The notes under the pieces were generated by a model, which saw only the letters and a program-made list of their open reading frames with translations, was not told the DNA's origin and did not search any database. Positions 6,999-16,673 of a stretch of 64,000 nucleotides of DNA are shown here, piece by piece. This DNA is from Sphingomonas_R sp036387535 (GTDB lineage: Bacteria > Pseudomonadota > Alphaproteobacteria > Sphingomonadales > Sphingomonadaceae): the NCBI RefSeq assembly GCF_036387535.1, contig NZ_DASVTO010000004.1, forward strand, positions 1 to 64,000, written 5' to 3'. The stretch's first letter is position 1. Every line of letters starts with the position of its first letter. The position numbers and the translations under genes are program-made.

Positions 6999-9371
6999 AT
7001 GCGACTCTGGAAATTGCTGGCAGGCGCCGGGATGATGGCGATGGCGGCCGTGACGCACGCGCAGGAGCGCGCGCCCGATCCGGCCCTTGCCGACACAACG
7101 GCCGATGCGGGGTCCGCCGACATCGTGGTCACGGCCCAGCGGCGGAGCGAGAGCATCCAGCGGGTGCCGGTCAGCCTGACCGCAGTCACCGCCGACACGT
7201 TGCGGGCGCAACAGATCAACGATCTCACGCAGCTGACCCGCGCGGCGCCCACGCTGCAGATCGGCGGGGATTCCACGTTCGCGGTGCGCGGGGTCGGCAC
7301 GATCTCGTTTTCGGGTACGATCGACTCCAGCGTCGCGCTGGCCATCGACGACGTCAACTACGCGCGGCCGATCCTGAATTCGGCCAAGTTCATGGATCTG
7401 GAGCGGGTGGAGGTGCTGAACGGGCCGCAAGGCCTGCTGTTCGGCAAGAACGCGTCCGCCGGTCTTCTCAACATTGTGACCGCACGGCCCAAGCTGGGGC
7501 AATTCTCGTCGGTCAGCGAGGTCGAACTCTCGTCCCGCGAGACGCCGGGCGCGGATCGCATCGCGCCCGGCCTGATCGGTCGGCAGACGCTGAACATCCC
7601 GCTGGGCAGCATCGCCGCGCTGCGGATCAACGCGCTCTATGGGTATGAAGAGCCGCCGATCAGCTTCGTCGGTACGGTTCCGGCGGGCGTTCGCGACGAC
7701 ATCAACCGGAGATCCTATCAGGTCAAGGGCAAGCTGCTGATCGAGCCCAACGACGCATGGTCGATCTATGCCATCGGCGACTATAACAAGCTGACCGGTA
7801 CCGGTGGGTTGTTCAACCCGAGCTATCGCCGGCTCGCGACCGGCAGCAACAATCTGGCGCCGCTGACTGCCGTCGGCATCACGGCCAGTCCAGCGAACTT
7901 CCTGTTCGCGGGCGAAGGCGGATATTATCGCGACATCGATACTGGCGGTGCGCAGGTCTCCGTCACCCATACGCTTGATTCCGGCATCGAGATCAGCAAC
8001 CTGGCGGCGTGGCGCTATTACGGGCAGAGCCAGCAGCTCGACATTGACGGGACGGCGCAGAATGCCGCCAGCCTGAACCGCGCCGTCGGTCGTTATGATC
8101 AATATTCGGACGAGTTGCGCGTCGCCTTGCCCGCGGGCAACCGGCTGACGGGCCAGGTCGGGCTCTATGCGTTCAAGTCGACGCTGGATTATGACACCGC
8201 CCTGGGCGGCAATAATTATCTGCCGACCTTCGTCGCGCGGGGCTTTCCGTTCTGCGTCGGGGCGACTGCGGTGGCCGGCGCCCGGCCACCGACCTGTTCC
8301 GTCAGCAACGCGTTGTTCCTCGGCAGCGACCGCGTCTACACGCTGGATACGGAGAGCCTGGCCGGATTTGGTCAGCTGACCTATGCCCTGACCGACGCGC
8401 TGAAGCTGATCGCCGGTGGTCGCGTGACCCGTGACACGATCGACATCGACCTGACCCAGGGGCGGTTTCGCTATTTCGTCCCGCTTGGCGGCCCGAGTGT
8501 GCGGATCGTCCAGGATTATGCGAACACGAATTTCAGCTGGAAGCTGGGTGCGCAATATCAGGCGACACCCGCAATCATGGCGTACGGCTTCTACGGCCGC
8601 GGCTACAAGGGCCCCGGTTTCAACGATCAGGCGCCAAATGCGGCCGCCTCGCTGGTCGTGCGGCCGGAAATCTCGAACACCGGAGAGTTCGGCGTGAAGT
8701 CGAGCTTCCTCGATCGGCGGCTGACGGTGAACGTGTCGCTGTTCACGACCAAGTTCAGCGATTTCCAGGTCCAGTCGTTCGACATCGTGTCTCAGTCCTT
8801 CATCGTGCAGAACGCGGCGAAGGTACGATCCCGCGGCATCGAAACGACCATCGGGCTGCGGCCGATCGAAGGCCTGGCGATCAATGCGAGCGGCGCGCTG
8901 CTGTCGTCGAAATTCTCCAGCTTTCCCGGGGCGCAATGCTATCCGACCCAGGCGACCAGGGGGTGTTCCGCCACGGTCCGGGTGTTCGATGCCGCCGGCC
9001 TGACCCTGCCCGTATCGCCCAAATTTACCTCCACGGTGCAGATCGGCTATGACCTGCCGGTCAGCGGCGACGTCGTCCCGTTCATCGGCGGCGATTGGTA
9101 CCACCGGTCGAGCATCAACTATGCCATAAACCGGTCGCCAGCGACGGGGCTTGGCGCGATCGATCTGTTCGGCATGACCGCGGGCGTACGGGTGGGCGAC
9201 AATCTGCGCTTCTCGCTATTCTGCAAGAATTGCACGAACCGGTTCGTCCCGACGTCGTTGAGCACGGATGCCGGCGACGCAACGTCCACGCCCAACAAGC
9301 TGACCAACCTGCAGACGTTCAACCTCGATTCCGTGCGGACGATCGGTACCGCATTGCGATTTGGATTTTGA
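6999..9371 (+). CDS. TonB-dependent outer-membrane receptor of the glycoside/ester module
   Basis: The 790-residue protein has a signal peptide ending THAQ (about residue 22), a TonB-box-like ADIVVTAQRR at about 40-49, a plug with VRGVGTISFSG and VEVLNGPQGLLFGKNASAG, and a barrel ending in LRFGF. The plug sequence is of the Sphingomonas catabolic receptor type, not the siderophore type. The start at 6999 follows a GAGGGG ribosome site. The next gene begins inside its stop codon, so receptor, GH1 glycosidase and esterase are probably one operon controlled from the palindrome upstream. The ligand is likely a glycoside, possibly acylated, judging from the neighbours. Confidence 0.93.
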   Translation: MRLWKLLAGAGMMAMAAVTHAQERAPDPALADTTADAGSADIVVTAQRRSESIQRVPVSLTAVTADTLRAQQINDLTQLTRAAPTLQIGGDSTFAVRGVGTISFSGTIDSSVALAIDDVNYARPILNSAKFMDLERVEVLNGPQGLLFGKNASAGLLNIVTARPKLGQFSSVSEVELSSRETPGADRIAPGLIGRQTLNIPLGSIAALRINALYGYEEPPISFVGTVPAGVRDDINRRSYQVKGKLLIEPNDAWSIYAIGDYNKLTGTGGLFNPSYRRLATGSNNLAPLTAVGITASPANFLFAGEGGYYRDIDTGGAQVSVTHTLDSGIEISNLAAWRYYGQSQQLDIDGTAQNAASLNRAVGRYDQYSDELRVALPAGNRLTGQVGLYAFKSTLDYDTALGGNNYLPTFVARGFPFCVGATAVAGARPPTCSVSNALFLGSDRVYTLDTESLAGFGQLTYALTDALKLIAGGRVTRDTIDIDLTQGRFRYFVPLGGPSVRIVQDYANTNFSWKLGAQYQATPAIMAYGFYGRGYKGPGFNDQAPNAAASLVVRPEISNTGEFGVKSSFLDRRLTVNVSLFTTKFSDFQVQSFDIVSQSFIVQNAAKVRSRGIETTIGLRPIEGLAINASGALLSSKFSSFPGAQCYPTQATRGCSATVRVFDAAGLTLPVSPKFTSTVQIGYDLPVSGDVVPFIGGDWYHRSSINYAINRSPATGLGAIDLFGMTAGVRVGDNLRFSLFCKNCTNRFVPTSLSTDAGDATSTPNKLTNLQTFNLDSVRTIGTALRFGF

Positions 9372-10720
9372 TGATGCCGAAATTTTCAGATCTTTCGAAC
9401 GCCGGGCGCCGGGTGGTGTTGAAGGCGGGCGCGCTGGCGTCGATCGCGGCTGCGGCCCCGGTGGCGGCACAGCGGATCGCGCGCCCGTCGAAAGCCAAGA
9501 CGTTTCCCGCCGGATTCCTGTGGGGAGCAGCGACCGCCGCCCACCAGGTCGAAGGCAACAACGTCAATTCGGACGTTTGGGCGATCGAGCATGTCAAGCC
9601 ATCCCCTTTTGCCGAGTCCTCGGGCGATGCATGCGACAGCTTTCATCGTTGGCCGCTCGACCTGGACATTGTCCGCTCCCTCGGTCTGAACAGCTATCGC
9701 TTCTCGCTCGAATGGGCGCGGATCGAGCCGGCGGAGAACGAATTTTCACTTGCCATGCTCGATCACTACAAGGCGATGATCGACGGGTGCCGTGCCCGTG
9801 GACTGAAGCCCGTCGTGACGCTCAATCATTTCACCTGCCCGCGCTGGTTCGCGTTGAAGGGTGGTTGGACCAATGCCGACGCTCCGCTGCTGTTCGCGCG
9901 ATTTGCGGACCGGGTCGCGCGCCACATGGCGGCGGGTATCCATGCGGTCGTGACGCTCAACGAGCCGAACCTGATGCCGCTGTTGCGGTGGAAGCTGCCG
10001 CCGCAGGCCTTTGGCGACGCGGATGCGGTGCGGGCCGCCGCTGCGAAGGCGTATGGCGGCACGAATTTCGTGGCGATGTTCGTCGAAAGCCCGGCGCAGA
10101 CCAAGGTCATCCAGCCCATTCTGATGAAGGCGCACACGGCCGCCAAGGCCGCGATCAAGGCGGTACGGCGCGACCTGCCGGTCGGCGTGAGCCTGGCGAT
10201 CGAGGACGATCAGCCCGCCGGTCCCAGCAGCCGACGGGATGAGAAACGCGCCTATTGCTATGATGACTGGCTGAGCCTCGCGCAGCATGACGATTTCGTC
10301 GGCGTGCAGAATTACGAACGGCAGCGGGTCGGCGACAAGGGCGATCTGCCGCCACCCGCCGACGCGCCCAAGAGCACGCGCGGCACGGAAATCTATCCTG
10401 CGTCGCTGGCCGGTGCGGCGCGCTACGCCTGGGAACGGGCCAGGGTGCCGGTGCTGGTGACCGAGCATGGCATCGGCACCGACGACGACCGACAGCGCGC
10501 GGCGTTCATTCCTGCGGCATTGGCGGACTTGAAGGCAGCAATGGCCGCCGGTGTGCCGGTGCTGGGCTACATTCACTGGTCCTTGCTCGATAATTTCGAG
10601 TGGGTGTTCGGTTACGGGCCCAAGTTCGGATTGTGCAGCGTCGATCGCACGACCTTCCGCCGCACGCCGAAGCCAAGCGCCGCTGTCCTCGCCACGATCG
10701 CGCGCGGCAACGCGGTATGA
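9371..10720 (+). CDS. Exported family GH1 beta-glycosidase
   Basis: The 449-residue protein starts at ATG 9371, overlapping the receptor stop (TGATG). Residues 1-35 form a Tat-like leader (AGRRVVLKAG, then a hydrophobic run to VAAQ). The GH1 fold is shown by FLWGAATAAHQVEG at the start of the barrel, the acid/base motif TLNEPN and the nucleophile motif VTEHG, where most relatives have TENG. The C-terminal WSLLDNFEW is the conserved sugar-binding block. It should hydrolyse beta-glucosides or related glycosides in the periplasm. Exported GH1 enzymes are less common than cytosolic ones. Co-location with an esterase suggests esterified plant or microbial glycosides as substrates. Confidence 0.92.
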   Translation: MMPKFSDLSNAGRRVVLKAGALASIAAAAPVAAQRIARPSKAKTFPAGFLWGAATAAHQVEGNNVNSDVWAIEHVKPSPFAESSGDACDSFHRWPLDLDIVRSLGLNSYRFSLEWARIEPAENEFSLAMLDHYKAMIDGCRARGLKPVVTLNHFTCPRWFALKGGWTNADAPLLFARFADRVARHMAAGIHAVVTLNEPNLMPLLRWKLPPQAFGDADAVRAAAAKAYGGTNFVAMFVESPAQTKVIQPILMKAHTAAKAAIKAVRRDLPVGVSLAIEDDQPAGPSSRRDEKRAYCYDDWLSLAQHDDFVGVQNYERQRVGDKGDLPPPADAPKSTRGTEIYPASLAGAARYAWERARVPVLVTEHGIGTDDDRQRAAFIPAALADLKAAMAAGVPVLGYIHWSLLDNFEWVFGYGPKFGLCSVDRTTFRRTPKPSAAVLATIARGNAV

Positions 10721-12294
10721 GCGCCGGCCCGTTCGTCGACCGACGCGCGCTGCTGATCGGTGGTGCGGCGTTGGCAGCGAGCGGGCGAGCGGGTGCTGTC
10801 CCGGGCGCGACATGGGATGCCGATGGCACGCTAGCGTTGCGGCAGGGTCGTATCCGGGGCCGGGCGCAGCAGGGCGTGGTCGCGTTCAAGGCCATTCCCT
10901 ATGCCGCGCCGCCGATCGGGCCGAACCGGTTCCGGGCACCACAGCCGGCACGATCCTGGTCGGGTGTGCGCGACGGGAGCGCCTGGGCGCCTGCACCCAT
11001 CCAGCCCGACCCCGCCTATGTCGCGTCGCCCGAGGAGTATTTCGGTACCGCCGAACGGTCCGAGGATTGTCTGTACCTGAACATATTCGCGCCCGATGCA
11101 CCCGGGCCGCACCCGGTGTATGTCTGGGTGCACGGAGGCGGCAACGAGTCCGGTGCCGCGTCGCAGGCGCCGTTCGACACCGGTACCTTCGCCAGGAAGG
11201 GGATCGTGTGCGTGACGGTGGGTTACCGCGTCGGCGCACTGGGCTTTCTGGAGCTGGGCGCAGTGCTGGGGCGCGCATGGCGCGGCAGTGGCAACAACGG
11301 CCTGAAGGATATCGTTGCGGCGCTGCGGTGGGTGCAAGCCAATATCGCTGCCTTTGGCGGCGACCCGGCCCGCGTGACGCTGGGCGGTGAGTCCGCGGGC
11401 GGCAAGAATGTCGTCTCGCTGATGGCGGCACCATCGGCACGCGGGTTGTTCAAGCGCGCCATCGTGGAAAGCGGGGGTGAAACGCTCTGCGACGTGCCGC
11501 GGGCGACGGCGCTGGGGCGCATGGCGGGCACATGGCTGGAACGGCGCGGGCAGCCTGCCGAGGCGCTCCGCACGCTGTCTACCGCCGACATTCTGGCGCT
11601 TCAGGCCGATCTCGCCGCCGGATATGGGCGGCCGTTCCCATTCCGTGCGATGATCGGGGACGATTTCCTCCCACGACCACCGTTGGCCGCCATGCAGGCG
11701 CGAGCGGCCGCCGGCGTCGGTTTGTTGATCGGCACCAACCGGGATGAGGCAATCGTGTTTCTCGACCGGAAGCGGATTGGCCAGCCACTGGCGCAGTCCG
11801 AACTCAGCAACATTGATCTGGCGATCGCGGCGCCGGTGTTCGATCGCTATCGCGCACGGTACCCGGACCTGTCGCCGATCCAGTTGCGCGTCCAGTTCCT
11901 GACCGCCGAGGAATATTGGCGGTCGTCCATGCAGATCGCGTTCGCGCATGCGGCGGTCGGCGCTGCGCCGACCTATGTCTATCGGTTCGACCGCACAGCG
12001 GAGAGCGGGCCATTTGCGGGTTGGGCAAGCCATGTCGCAGAGATGGGATATGCCTGGGGGCGGCTGGACACCCCGATCGGGCGTGCTTTCGGGCAGTTGC
12101 CGACACCGGCCAATCAGGCGCTGGCGACGGAAATGCATGATCGCTGGGCCGCTTTCATCATTCATGGCTCCCCCGATCATCATGGGGCGGTGATGTGGCC
12201 GTCGCTGACACGATCCCGGGCGGAAGTGCGGTTCGGCGATGGGCCGACCCATGTCGCGCCGATCGACGAAGACGCCTTGGCGCTTTGGACGTAG
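10717..12294 (+). CDS. Exported type B carboxylesterase
   Basis: The 525-residue protein starts at ATG 10717, overlapping the glycosidase stop by 4 bases (ATGA). A Tat-like leader (DRRALLIGGAALAASGRAGA) covers about 1-27. The carboxylesterase/lipase type B fold is shown by SEDCLYLNIFAP, the oxyanion segment VWVHGGGNESG and the nucleophile elbow GGESAGG. The later acidic and histidine triad members could not be fixed by eye; SHVAEMGYAWG holds a candidate histidine near the usual place. It probably removes acyl groups from substrates imported by the upstream receptor. The gene ends the operon, 113 bp before a Fur-type site. Confidence 0.9.
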   Translation: MSAGPFVDRRALLIGGAALAASGRAGAVPGATWDADGTLALRQGRIRGRAQQGVVAFKAIPYAAPPIGPNRFRAPQPARSWSGVRDGSAWAPAPIQPDPAYVASPEEYFGTAERSEDCLYLNIFAPDAPGPHPVYVWVHGGGNESGAASQAPFDTGTFARKGIVCVTVGYRVGALGFLELGAVLGRAWRGSGNNGLKDIVAALRWVQANIAAFGGDPARVTLGGESAGGKNVVSLMAAPSARGLFKRAIVESGGETLCDVPRATALGRMAGTWLERRGQPAEALRTLSTADILALQADLAAGYGRPFPFRAMIGDDFLPRPPLAAMQARAAAGVGLLIGTNRDEAIVFLDRKRIGQPLAQSELSNIDLAIAAPVFDRYRARYPDLSPIQLRVQFLTAEEYWRSSMQIAFAHAAVGAAPTYVYRFDRTAESGPFAGWASHVAEMGYAWGRLDTPIGRAFGQLPTPANQALATEMHDRWAAFIIHGSPDHHGAVMWPSLTRSRAEVRFGDGPTHVAPIDEDALALWT

Positions 12295-12407
12295 GCCGCA
12301 AGGGCGACCTGAGCCTTGCCGATCGACGGGAGGCCGAGGCCGGCATGACGGGTCGCGGCGTTGGAAAGCGCACAATCGGGACTGCCGACGCGCTCCCCAC
12401 AGCGAAC

Positions 12408-12426
12408 GATAGTGATAATCACTTGC
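12408..12426. promoter_or_regulatory. Fur-box-like operator
   Basis: The 19-bp site GATAGTGATAATCACTTGC matches the classical Fur box at 15 of 19 positions when compared by eye. It is 55 bp upstream of a siderophore-type TonB receptor, where Fur repression would be expected. Alphaproteobacteria may use Fur or other iron regulators, so the binding protein is inferred. The context makes an iron-response site the best reading. Confidence 0.75.
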
Positions 12427-12481
12427 AATAGCGGTTGCAGGCGATAAGGAGTGCGGACGCCCGCTGGAGGACCGCACGCTC

Positions 12482-14599
12482 ATGACCTTTGCCCTTGCCC
12501 TGCTCGCCGTATCGGCGGTCGCCGCCGTCGGGGACGAGAATCCGGCTGCCTCTGCGCGCGACGAGATCGTCGTGACCGGGCAGCGGACCGAAGGCACGGA
12601 TGATTATGGGGTGAAGGCGCAGAGCACGGCCACGCGGTTTGCGCTGAGCCAGCGTGAAACGCCGCAATCGGTCAGCGTCGTCACGCGCGCGCAGATCCAG
12701 GATTTTCAACTCAACGATGTCAACGCGCTGCTGGCGACGGTGCCCGGCATCACCGTCCAGGCGCAGGAGACCGACCGCTTTTATTATTCCGCGCGCGGGT
12801 TCGACATCCAGACATTCCAGATCGACGGCATCGGCCTGCCGTTCGCATTCGCGGTGCAGACCGGTTCGATCGACACCGCAATCTATGACCGGATCGAGGT
12901 GCTGCGCGGTGCGCCGGGGCTGTTGTCGTCGACCGGCAATCCATCGGCGGTCGTCAATTTCATCCGCAAGCGTCCGAGCCTGACCCCGAACGCGTCGTTC
13001 AGCGCGCAATATGGATCGTTCGACCATGTCCGTCTGGACGGTGATGTCAGCATGCCGTTGAACAAGGATGGCAGCATCCGGGCCCGCGCGGTCGGGGCGT
13101 TGCTCGACACCGACAGCTATCTCGATCGCTACCATCTGCGCCGCTGGACCGGCTATGGCATCGTCGAGGCCGATGTCGGGGCGAATACGGTGGTCAGCGG
13201 CGGTTATGGGCATCAGGATCACCAGACCCGCGGCGCGATGTGGGGCGCGCTGCCGCTATACTATACCGACGGCACGCGGATTCCGCTGGCGCGGTCGACC
13301 AACACCGGGCCGGACTGGGCCGGCTGGAACGTGGTGGACCGCCAGATCTTCGGCGACATCACGCACCGGTTCGGGAATGGCTGGACCGCCAAGATCAGTG
13401 CGGTGCGCCGCGCGAACAGCGAGAATGACCGCAATTTCTATGTCTATGGCAATCCGGACAGGATCACCGGCGGCGGCATCTTCAGTTATCCCGGCGCATT
13501 CCGGGGCGAGGGCCGCAACCTGACCGTCGATGCCCATGTCGCCGGGACCGTGGCGCTGTTCGGCCGCGACCATGACGTGATGCTGGGCGTCAACCGCAGC
13601 GCGCAGCAATATCGGCAGGATTCAAGCTATGAGACCGCCACCATCGGATTGCCCCTGACGCTGACCACCGCATTCGACGGCAGTTTCCCGTTGCCAAACT
13701 TTCCGACGCCGTACACGCCCAGCCTGTCGACCCATACCCGCCGCGAGACCGGTTATGGCCTGGTGCGGATCAATCCGGCCGACCGCCTGAAGATCATGGT
13801 CGGCGGCAATTATACCCGCGCGTTCAGCGAGGGCACATCCTATAACACCCCGACCGATTATGACCGGACGAAGTTTCTGCCGTTCGTCGGCGCCACGCTG
13901 GACCTGTCGTCCACGATCAGCGGCTATGCGAGTTTCGCCACGATCTTCAATCCGCAGACCCAGTTCGATGCCGACAACCGGCTGCTCGCGCCGATCGAAG
14001 GCGACACGATCGAAGCGGGCGTGAAGGGCGAATGGCTGGGTGGCCGGCTGAACGCCAGTGCCGCGATCTTCCAGGCGCGGCAGAAGAATACCGCGGAGGC
14101 CGCGGGCTTGGATCCGGTGCTGTTGCGCACCATCTACCGCGGAGTCGACGCGACATCGCAGGGCGTCGAGCTGGAATTCGGAGGTCAGCTGGCGCCGGGT
14201 GTGCAGGCGACGGGCGGGTACACGATCATGCGGGTGCGCGGGGATAGAGACGAGCCGGTCCGTACCTTCGTGCCGCGCAACACCGCGCGGCTCAACCTGA
14301 CCTATTCACCGCCGCCGCTGCCGGCGCTGAAGATCGGCGCTTCGTTCCAGTATCAGAGCCGCATCTACCTGGAACCCGACGGCATCGTTTCAAAGACGAC
14401 CGGCGAGCAGGTCCGCATCACGCAGAAGGGCTATGCCGTGCTCGACCTGCTCGCGCGCTATGCGTTGACCGAGCGCCTGTCGATCAGCGCCAACCTGAAG
14501 AATGTGACCAACGCCAAATATCTGGGCGCACTCAATTTCGATCAGGGCTTCTACAGTGCGCCACGCACGGTGCTTGGCACCATCGGCTGGAATTATTGA
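12482..14599 (+). CDS. TonB-dependent siderophore receptor (FpvA/FhuE-like)
   Basis: The 705-residue protein has a short leader (about 1-15), a TonB box RDEIVVTGQR, the siderophore-receptor signature TPQSVSVVTRAQIQD, and the plug segment YDRIEVLRGAPGLLSSTGNPS, followed by FIRKRP. The barrel includes SFDHVRLDGDVSMPLN. These are hallmarks of receptors for ferric hydroxamate, catecholate or mixed siderophores (FpvA, FhuE, FoxA types). The protein ends in GWNY, a typical aromatic barrel terminus. A Fur-like box precedes it, and a small membrane protein and a PepSY-TM protein follow, forming an iron-uptake operon. The exact siderophore cannot be read from sequence. Confidence 0.93.
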   Translation: MTFALALLAVSAVAAVGDENPAASARDEIVVTGQRTEGTDDYGVKAQSTATRFALSQRETPQSVSVVTRAQIQDFQLNDVNALLATVPGITVQAQETDRFYYSARGFDIQTFQIDGIGLPFAFAVQTGSIDTAIYDRIEVLRGAPGLLSSTGNPSAVVNFIRKRPSLTPNASFSAQYGSFDHVRLDGDVSMPLNKDGSIRARAVGALLDTDSYLDRYHLRRWTGYGIVEADVGANTVVSGGYGHQDHQTRGAMWGALPLYYTDGTRIPLARSTNTGPDWAGWNVVDRQIFGDITHRFGNGWTAKISAVRRANSENDRNFYVYGNPDRITGGGIFSYPGAFRGEGRNLTVDAHVAGTVALFGRDHDVMLGVNRSAQQYRQDSSYETATIGLPLTLTTAFDGSFPLPNFPTPYTPSLSTHTRRETGYGLVRINPADRLKIMVGGNYTRAFSEGTSYNTPTDYDRTKFLPFVGATLDLSSTISGYASFATIFNPQTQFDADNRLLAPIEGDTIEAGVKGEWLGGRLNASAAIFQARQKNTAEAAGLDPVLLRTIYRGVDATSQGVELEFGGQLAPGVQATGGYTIMRVRGDRDEPVRTFVPRNTARLNLTYSPPPLPALKIGASFQYQSRIYLEPDGIVSKTTGEQVRITQKGYAVLDLLARYALTERLSISANLKNVTNAKYLGALNFDQGFYSAPRTVLGTIGWNY

Positions 14600-14609
14600 G
14601 AGCGGTCGC

Positions 14610-15152
14610 ATGATCGCGCTTGCCCTGATCGGCCTTGCGGCCGCGATGCTGTTGATCCGGCTCGGCTGGGGCGGACGTCGCGTGCTGGCGGCGATCGGCT
14701 GGGGCCTGGGGATCGTGGGACTGGCCATGCTGACGATCACGGACGGTGCATGGGGACTGGCGATCGGCACCGTCACGGCGATGGCGGTGGCGTTGATCCT
14801 GGTGCTGCGCGAGGCGTGGACCGCACCCGCCAGATCGCGCCGCGCGGCGCGGACGGCGCCATCGATCACCCTCCCGCAGCGCCGACGTGACCTGGCCCGC
14901 CGGCTGATCGTGTTCATGCTGGTCGTGCCGGGTGCGTTCGCGGCGGCGCAGTGGCTGGCATTTGGCGCGCAGGCCTTCGCGCGGCGCGGCGGCGCGGGGG
15001 ATGCGGATGCGATCGTCCTGGCGTTGTTCCTGCAACCGACGGCATGGGCCGCGATCATGGCGATCCAGATGACACGCGCGGCACCCGTCCGGATGATCGC
15101 CGCGCCGCTGACCGCCGCAATGATCGGCACCATCCTGTGGGAGGTTTCGTGA
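14610..15152 (+). CDS. Small multi-pass membrane protein of the siderophore operon
   Basis: The 180-residue protein shows about four to five hydrophobic segments (for example MIALALIGLAAAMLLI and LIVFMLVVPGAFAAAQWLAF) separated by an arginine-rich loop. The ATG at 14610 lies 10 bp after the receptor stop. Its stop overlaps the GTG start of the PepSY gene, so the three are translationally linked. Small membrane proteins with no assigned function often sit between siderophore receptors and PepSY reductase-like proteins in proteobacteria; a helper role in iron reduction or release is a guess from context. No specific family is claimed. Confidence 0.75.
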   Translation: MIALALIGLAAAMLLIRLGWGGRRVLAAIGWGLGIVGLAMLTITDGAWGLAIGTVTAMAVALILVLREAWTAPARSRRAARTAPSITLPQRRRDLARRLIVFMLVVPGAFAAAQWLAFGAQAFARRGGAGDADAIVLALFLQPTAWAAIMAIQMTRAAPVRMIAAPLTAAMIGTILWEVS

Positions 15153-16648
15153 CCCGACCCGATTCACCCCGCCAGAGCATCGTCCAGCGCGCGCTGGGCG
15201 GCCACGCCGCGATCGGCCTGCTTGCCAGCGCGCTGATCTACATCCTTGCGCTGACCGGATCGCTGATCGTGATCCACGATCGCTGGCAGCGATGGGAGCA
15301 GCCGCTGGTGACCGAAACCCGGTATCTGTCGCCCGATGCCGCGCAACGCGCGATGCAGGCCGTGCTGGCATCGGAGGCAGGCAAGCCCCGGACGGCGCAC
15401 CTGTATATCCGCATGCCGACCGACGACCTGCCCCGGGCGGTCGTCACCACCGACAATGGCGCCTGGTATGTCGATGGCGCCGGCCGCGTGGTCGGTCGGG
15501 AAGCGCATGCCTGGACCGAATTCCTGATCGCGATGCACGAATATCTGCATCTGCCGACGACATGGGGACTTATCCTGGTCGGCGCGCTGGGCGTCATGCT
15601 GGTCGTGCTGGTCGTGACCGGCGTGCTGGCGCATCCGCGGATCATTCGCGATGCGTTCCGCCTGCGCATGCGCCACGATCCGCAGATCGCGCGTGCCGAC
15701 TGGCACAACCGGCTGGGCGTGTGGACGGTGCCGTTCGTGCTGGCCGTGGCATTGACCGGCGCGTTCATCGGGCTTGGCAGCGTCGGGTTCAGCATGCTGG
15801 CCCGCGCTTATACCGGCGGCGACATGGAGCGCATCTATGCCCCGATCTTCGGCCAGGACCCGGCGCCCGACGCGGCAAAGGCTCCGCTGGCCGATGCCGC
15901 GACGGCGTTGCGCGTGCTGGGCAGGCGGGTTCCGTTCGCCGATCCGACCTATGTCACCATCCACGATCCCGGCACGCGGGGGCAACATATCCAGATCCTG
16001 GCCGACCATCCCCGGCGGCTGATCTATGGCGAAAGCTATGTCTTCGATGGGGCGGGGCGGTGGCGAGGCCCGATCGGGCTGTCGAACGGCGCGATCGGCA
16101 AGCAGGTGGCGGCGTCGACCTATAATCTGCACTTCGGCAATTATGGCGGACTGGCGGTCGAGATCGCCTATATGCTGCTGGGCGGGGCGCTGTGCGTCGT
16201 GACCGCAACGGGCACGACCTTATGGTTGCAGAAGCGCCGCCGCCGCGGCCTTCGCGGTGATCGGCTGGCGGCATGCTGGGACGTCATCCTGTGGGGCGTG
16301 CCCCTGCTGTTGCTGGCGATGCTGTGGCTTCGCGCGCTGGCCGGCCCGGATGCACCGCTTGCCGCCGGTTTCTGGAGCAGCCTTGCGGCGGCGATCATCG
16401 TGGCCGCGGCCCGGCCGGCCGTGATCGCCCGCGCGCACCTGCGGCGGACCGTGGCGGCGGCCGTGTTGACGACCGCCTGCCTGCACCTGATCGCGTTTCC
16501 CGATGCGCCGCCGGGTGTGATCGCCATCGATGCCGTCATCATCGTGCCGTTCGCAACCACCCTGGCGATCCGGTTCGGGCGTCGACGGCGCCCCGCAGCA
16601 CCGGGCACCGTCCGCACGCTGGAGGAGGTCGGCGGAGCGGCCCGGTGA
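15149..16648 (+). CDS. PepSY-associated transmembrane protein, likely siderophore-iron reductase
   Basis: The 499-residue protein begins at GTG 15149, overlapping the previous stop (GTGA). It has the PepSY-TM layout: a first membrane helix (ASALIYILALTGSLIVIHDRW), a periplasmic PepSY-like part, an EFLIAMHEYLHLP motif, a helix with LVGALGVMLVVLVVTGVLAHP, then further helices, including a hydrophobic C-terminal third. Histidines in MHEYLHL and DWHNRLG are placed like heme or metal ligands. Relatives near siderophore receptors reduce ferric siderophores or help release iron at the inner membrane. The function follows from the Fur-box operon context. The additional C-terminal helices beyond the core are less typical. 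Confidence 0.85.
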   Translation: MTRPDSPRQSIVQRALGGHAAIGLLASALIYILALTGSLIVIHDRWQRWEQPLVTETRYLSPDAAQRAMQAVLASEAGKPRTAHLYIRMPTDDLPRAVVTTDNGAWYVDGAGRVVGREAHAWTEFLIAMHEYLHLPTTWGLILVGALGVMLVVLVVTGVLAHPRIIRDAFRLRMRHDPQIARADWHNRLGVWTVPFVLAVALTGAFIGLGSVGFSMLARAYTGGDMERIYAPIFGQDPAPDAAKAPLADAATALRVLGRRVPFADPTYVTIHDPGTRGQHIQILADHPRRLIYGESYVFDGAGRWRGPIGLSNGAIGKQVAASTYNLHFGNYGGLAVEIAYMLLGGALCVVTATGTTLWLQKRRRRGLRGDRLAACWDVILWGVPLLLLAMLWLRALAGPDAPLAAGFWSSLAAAIIVAAARPAVIARAHLRRTVAAAVLTTACLHLIAFPDAPPGVIAIDAVIIVPFATTLAIRFGRRRRPAAPGTVRTLEEVGGAAR

Positions 16649-16673
16649 CGAAGCGGCCCCGCGTCCGGCGATG

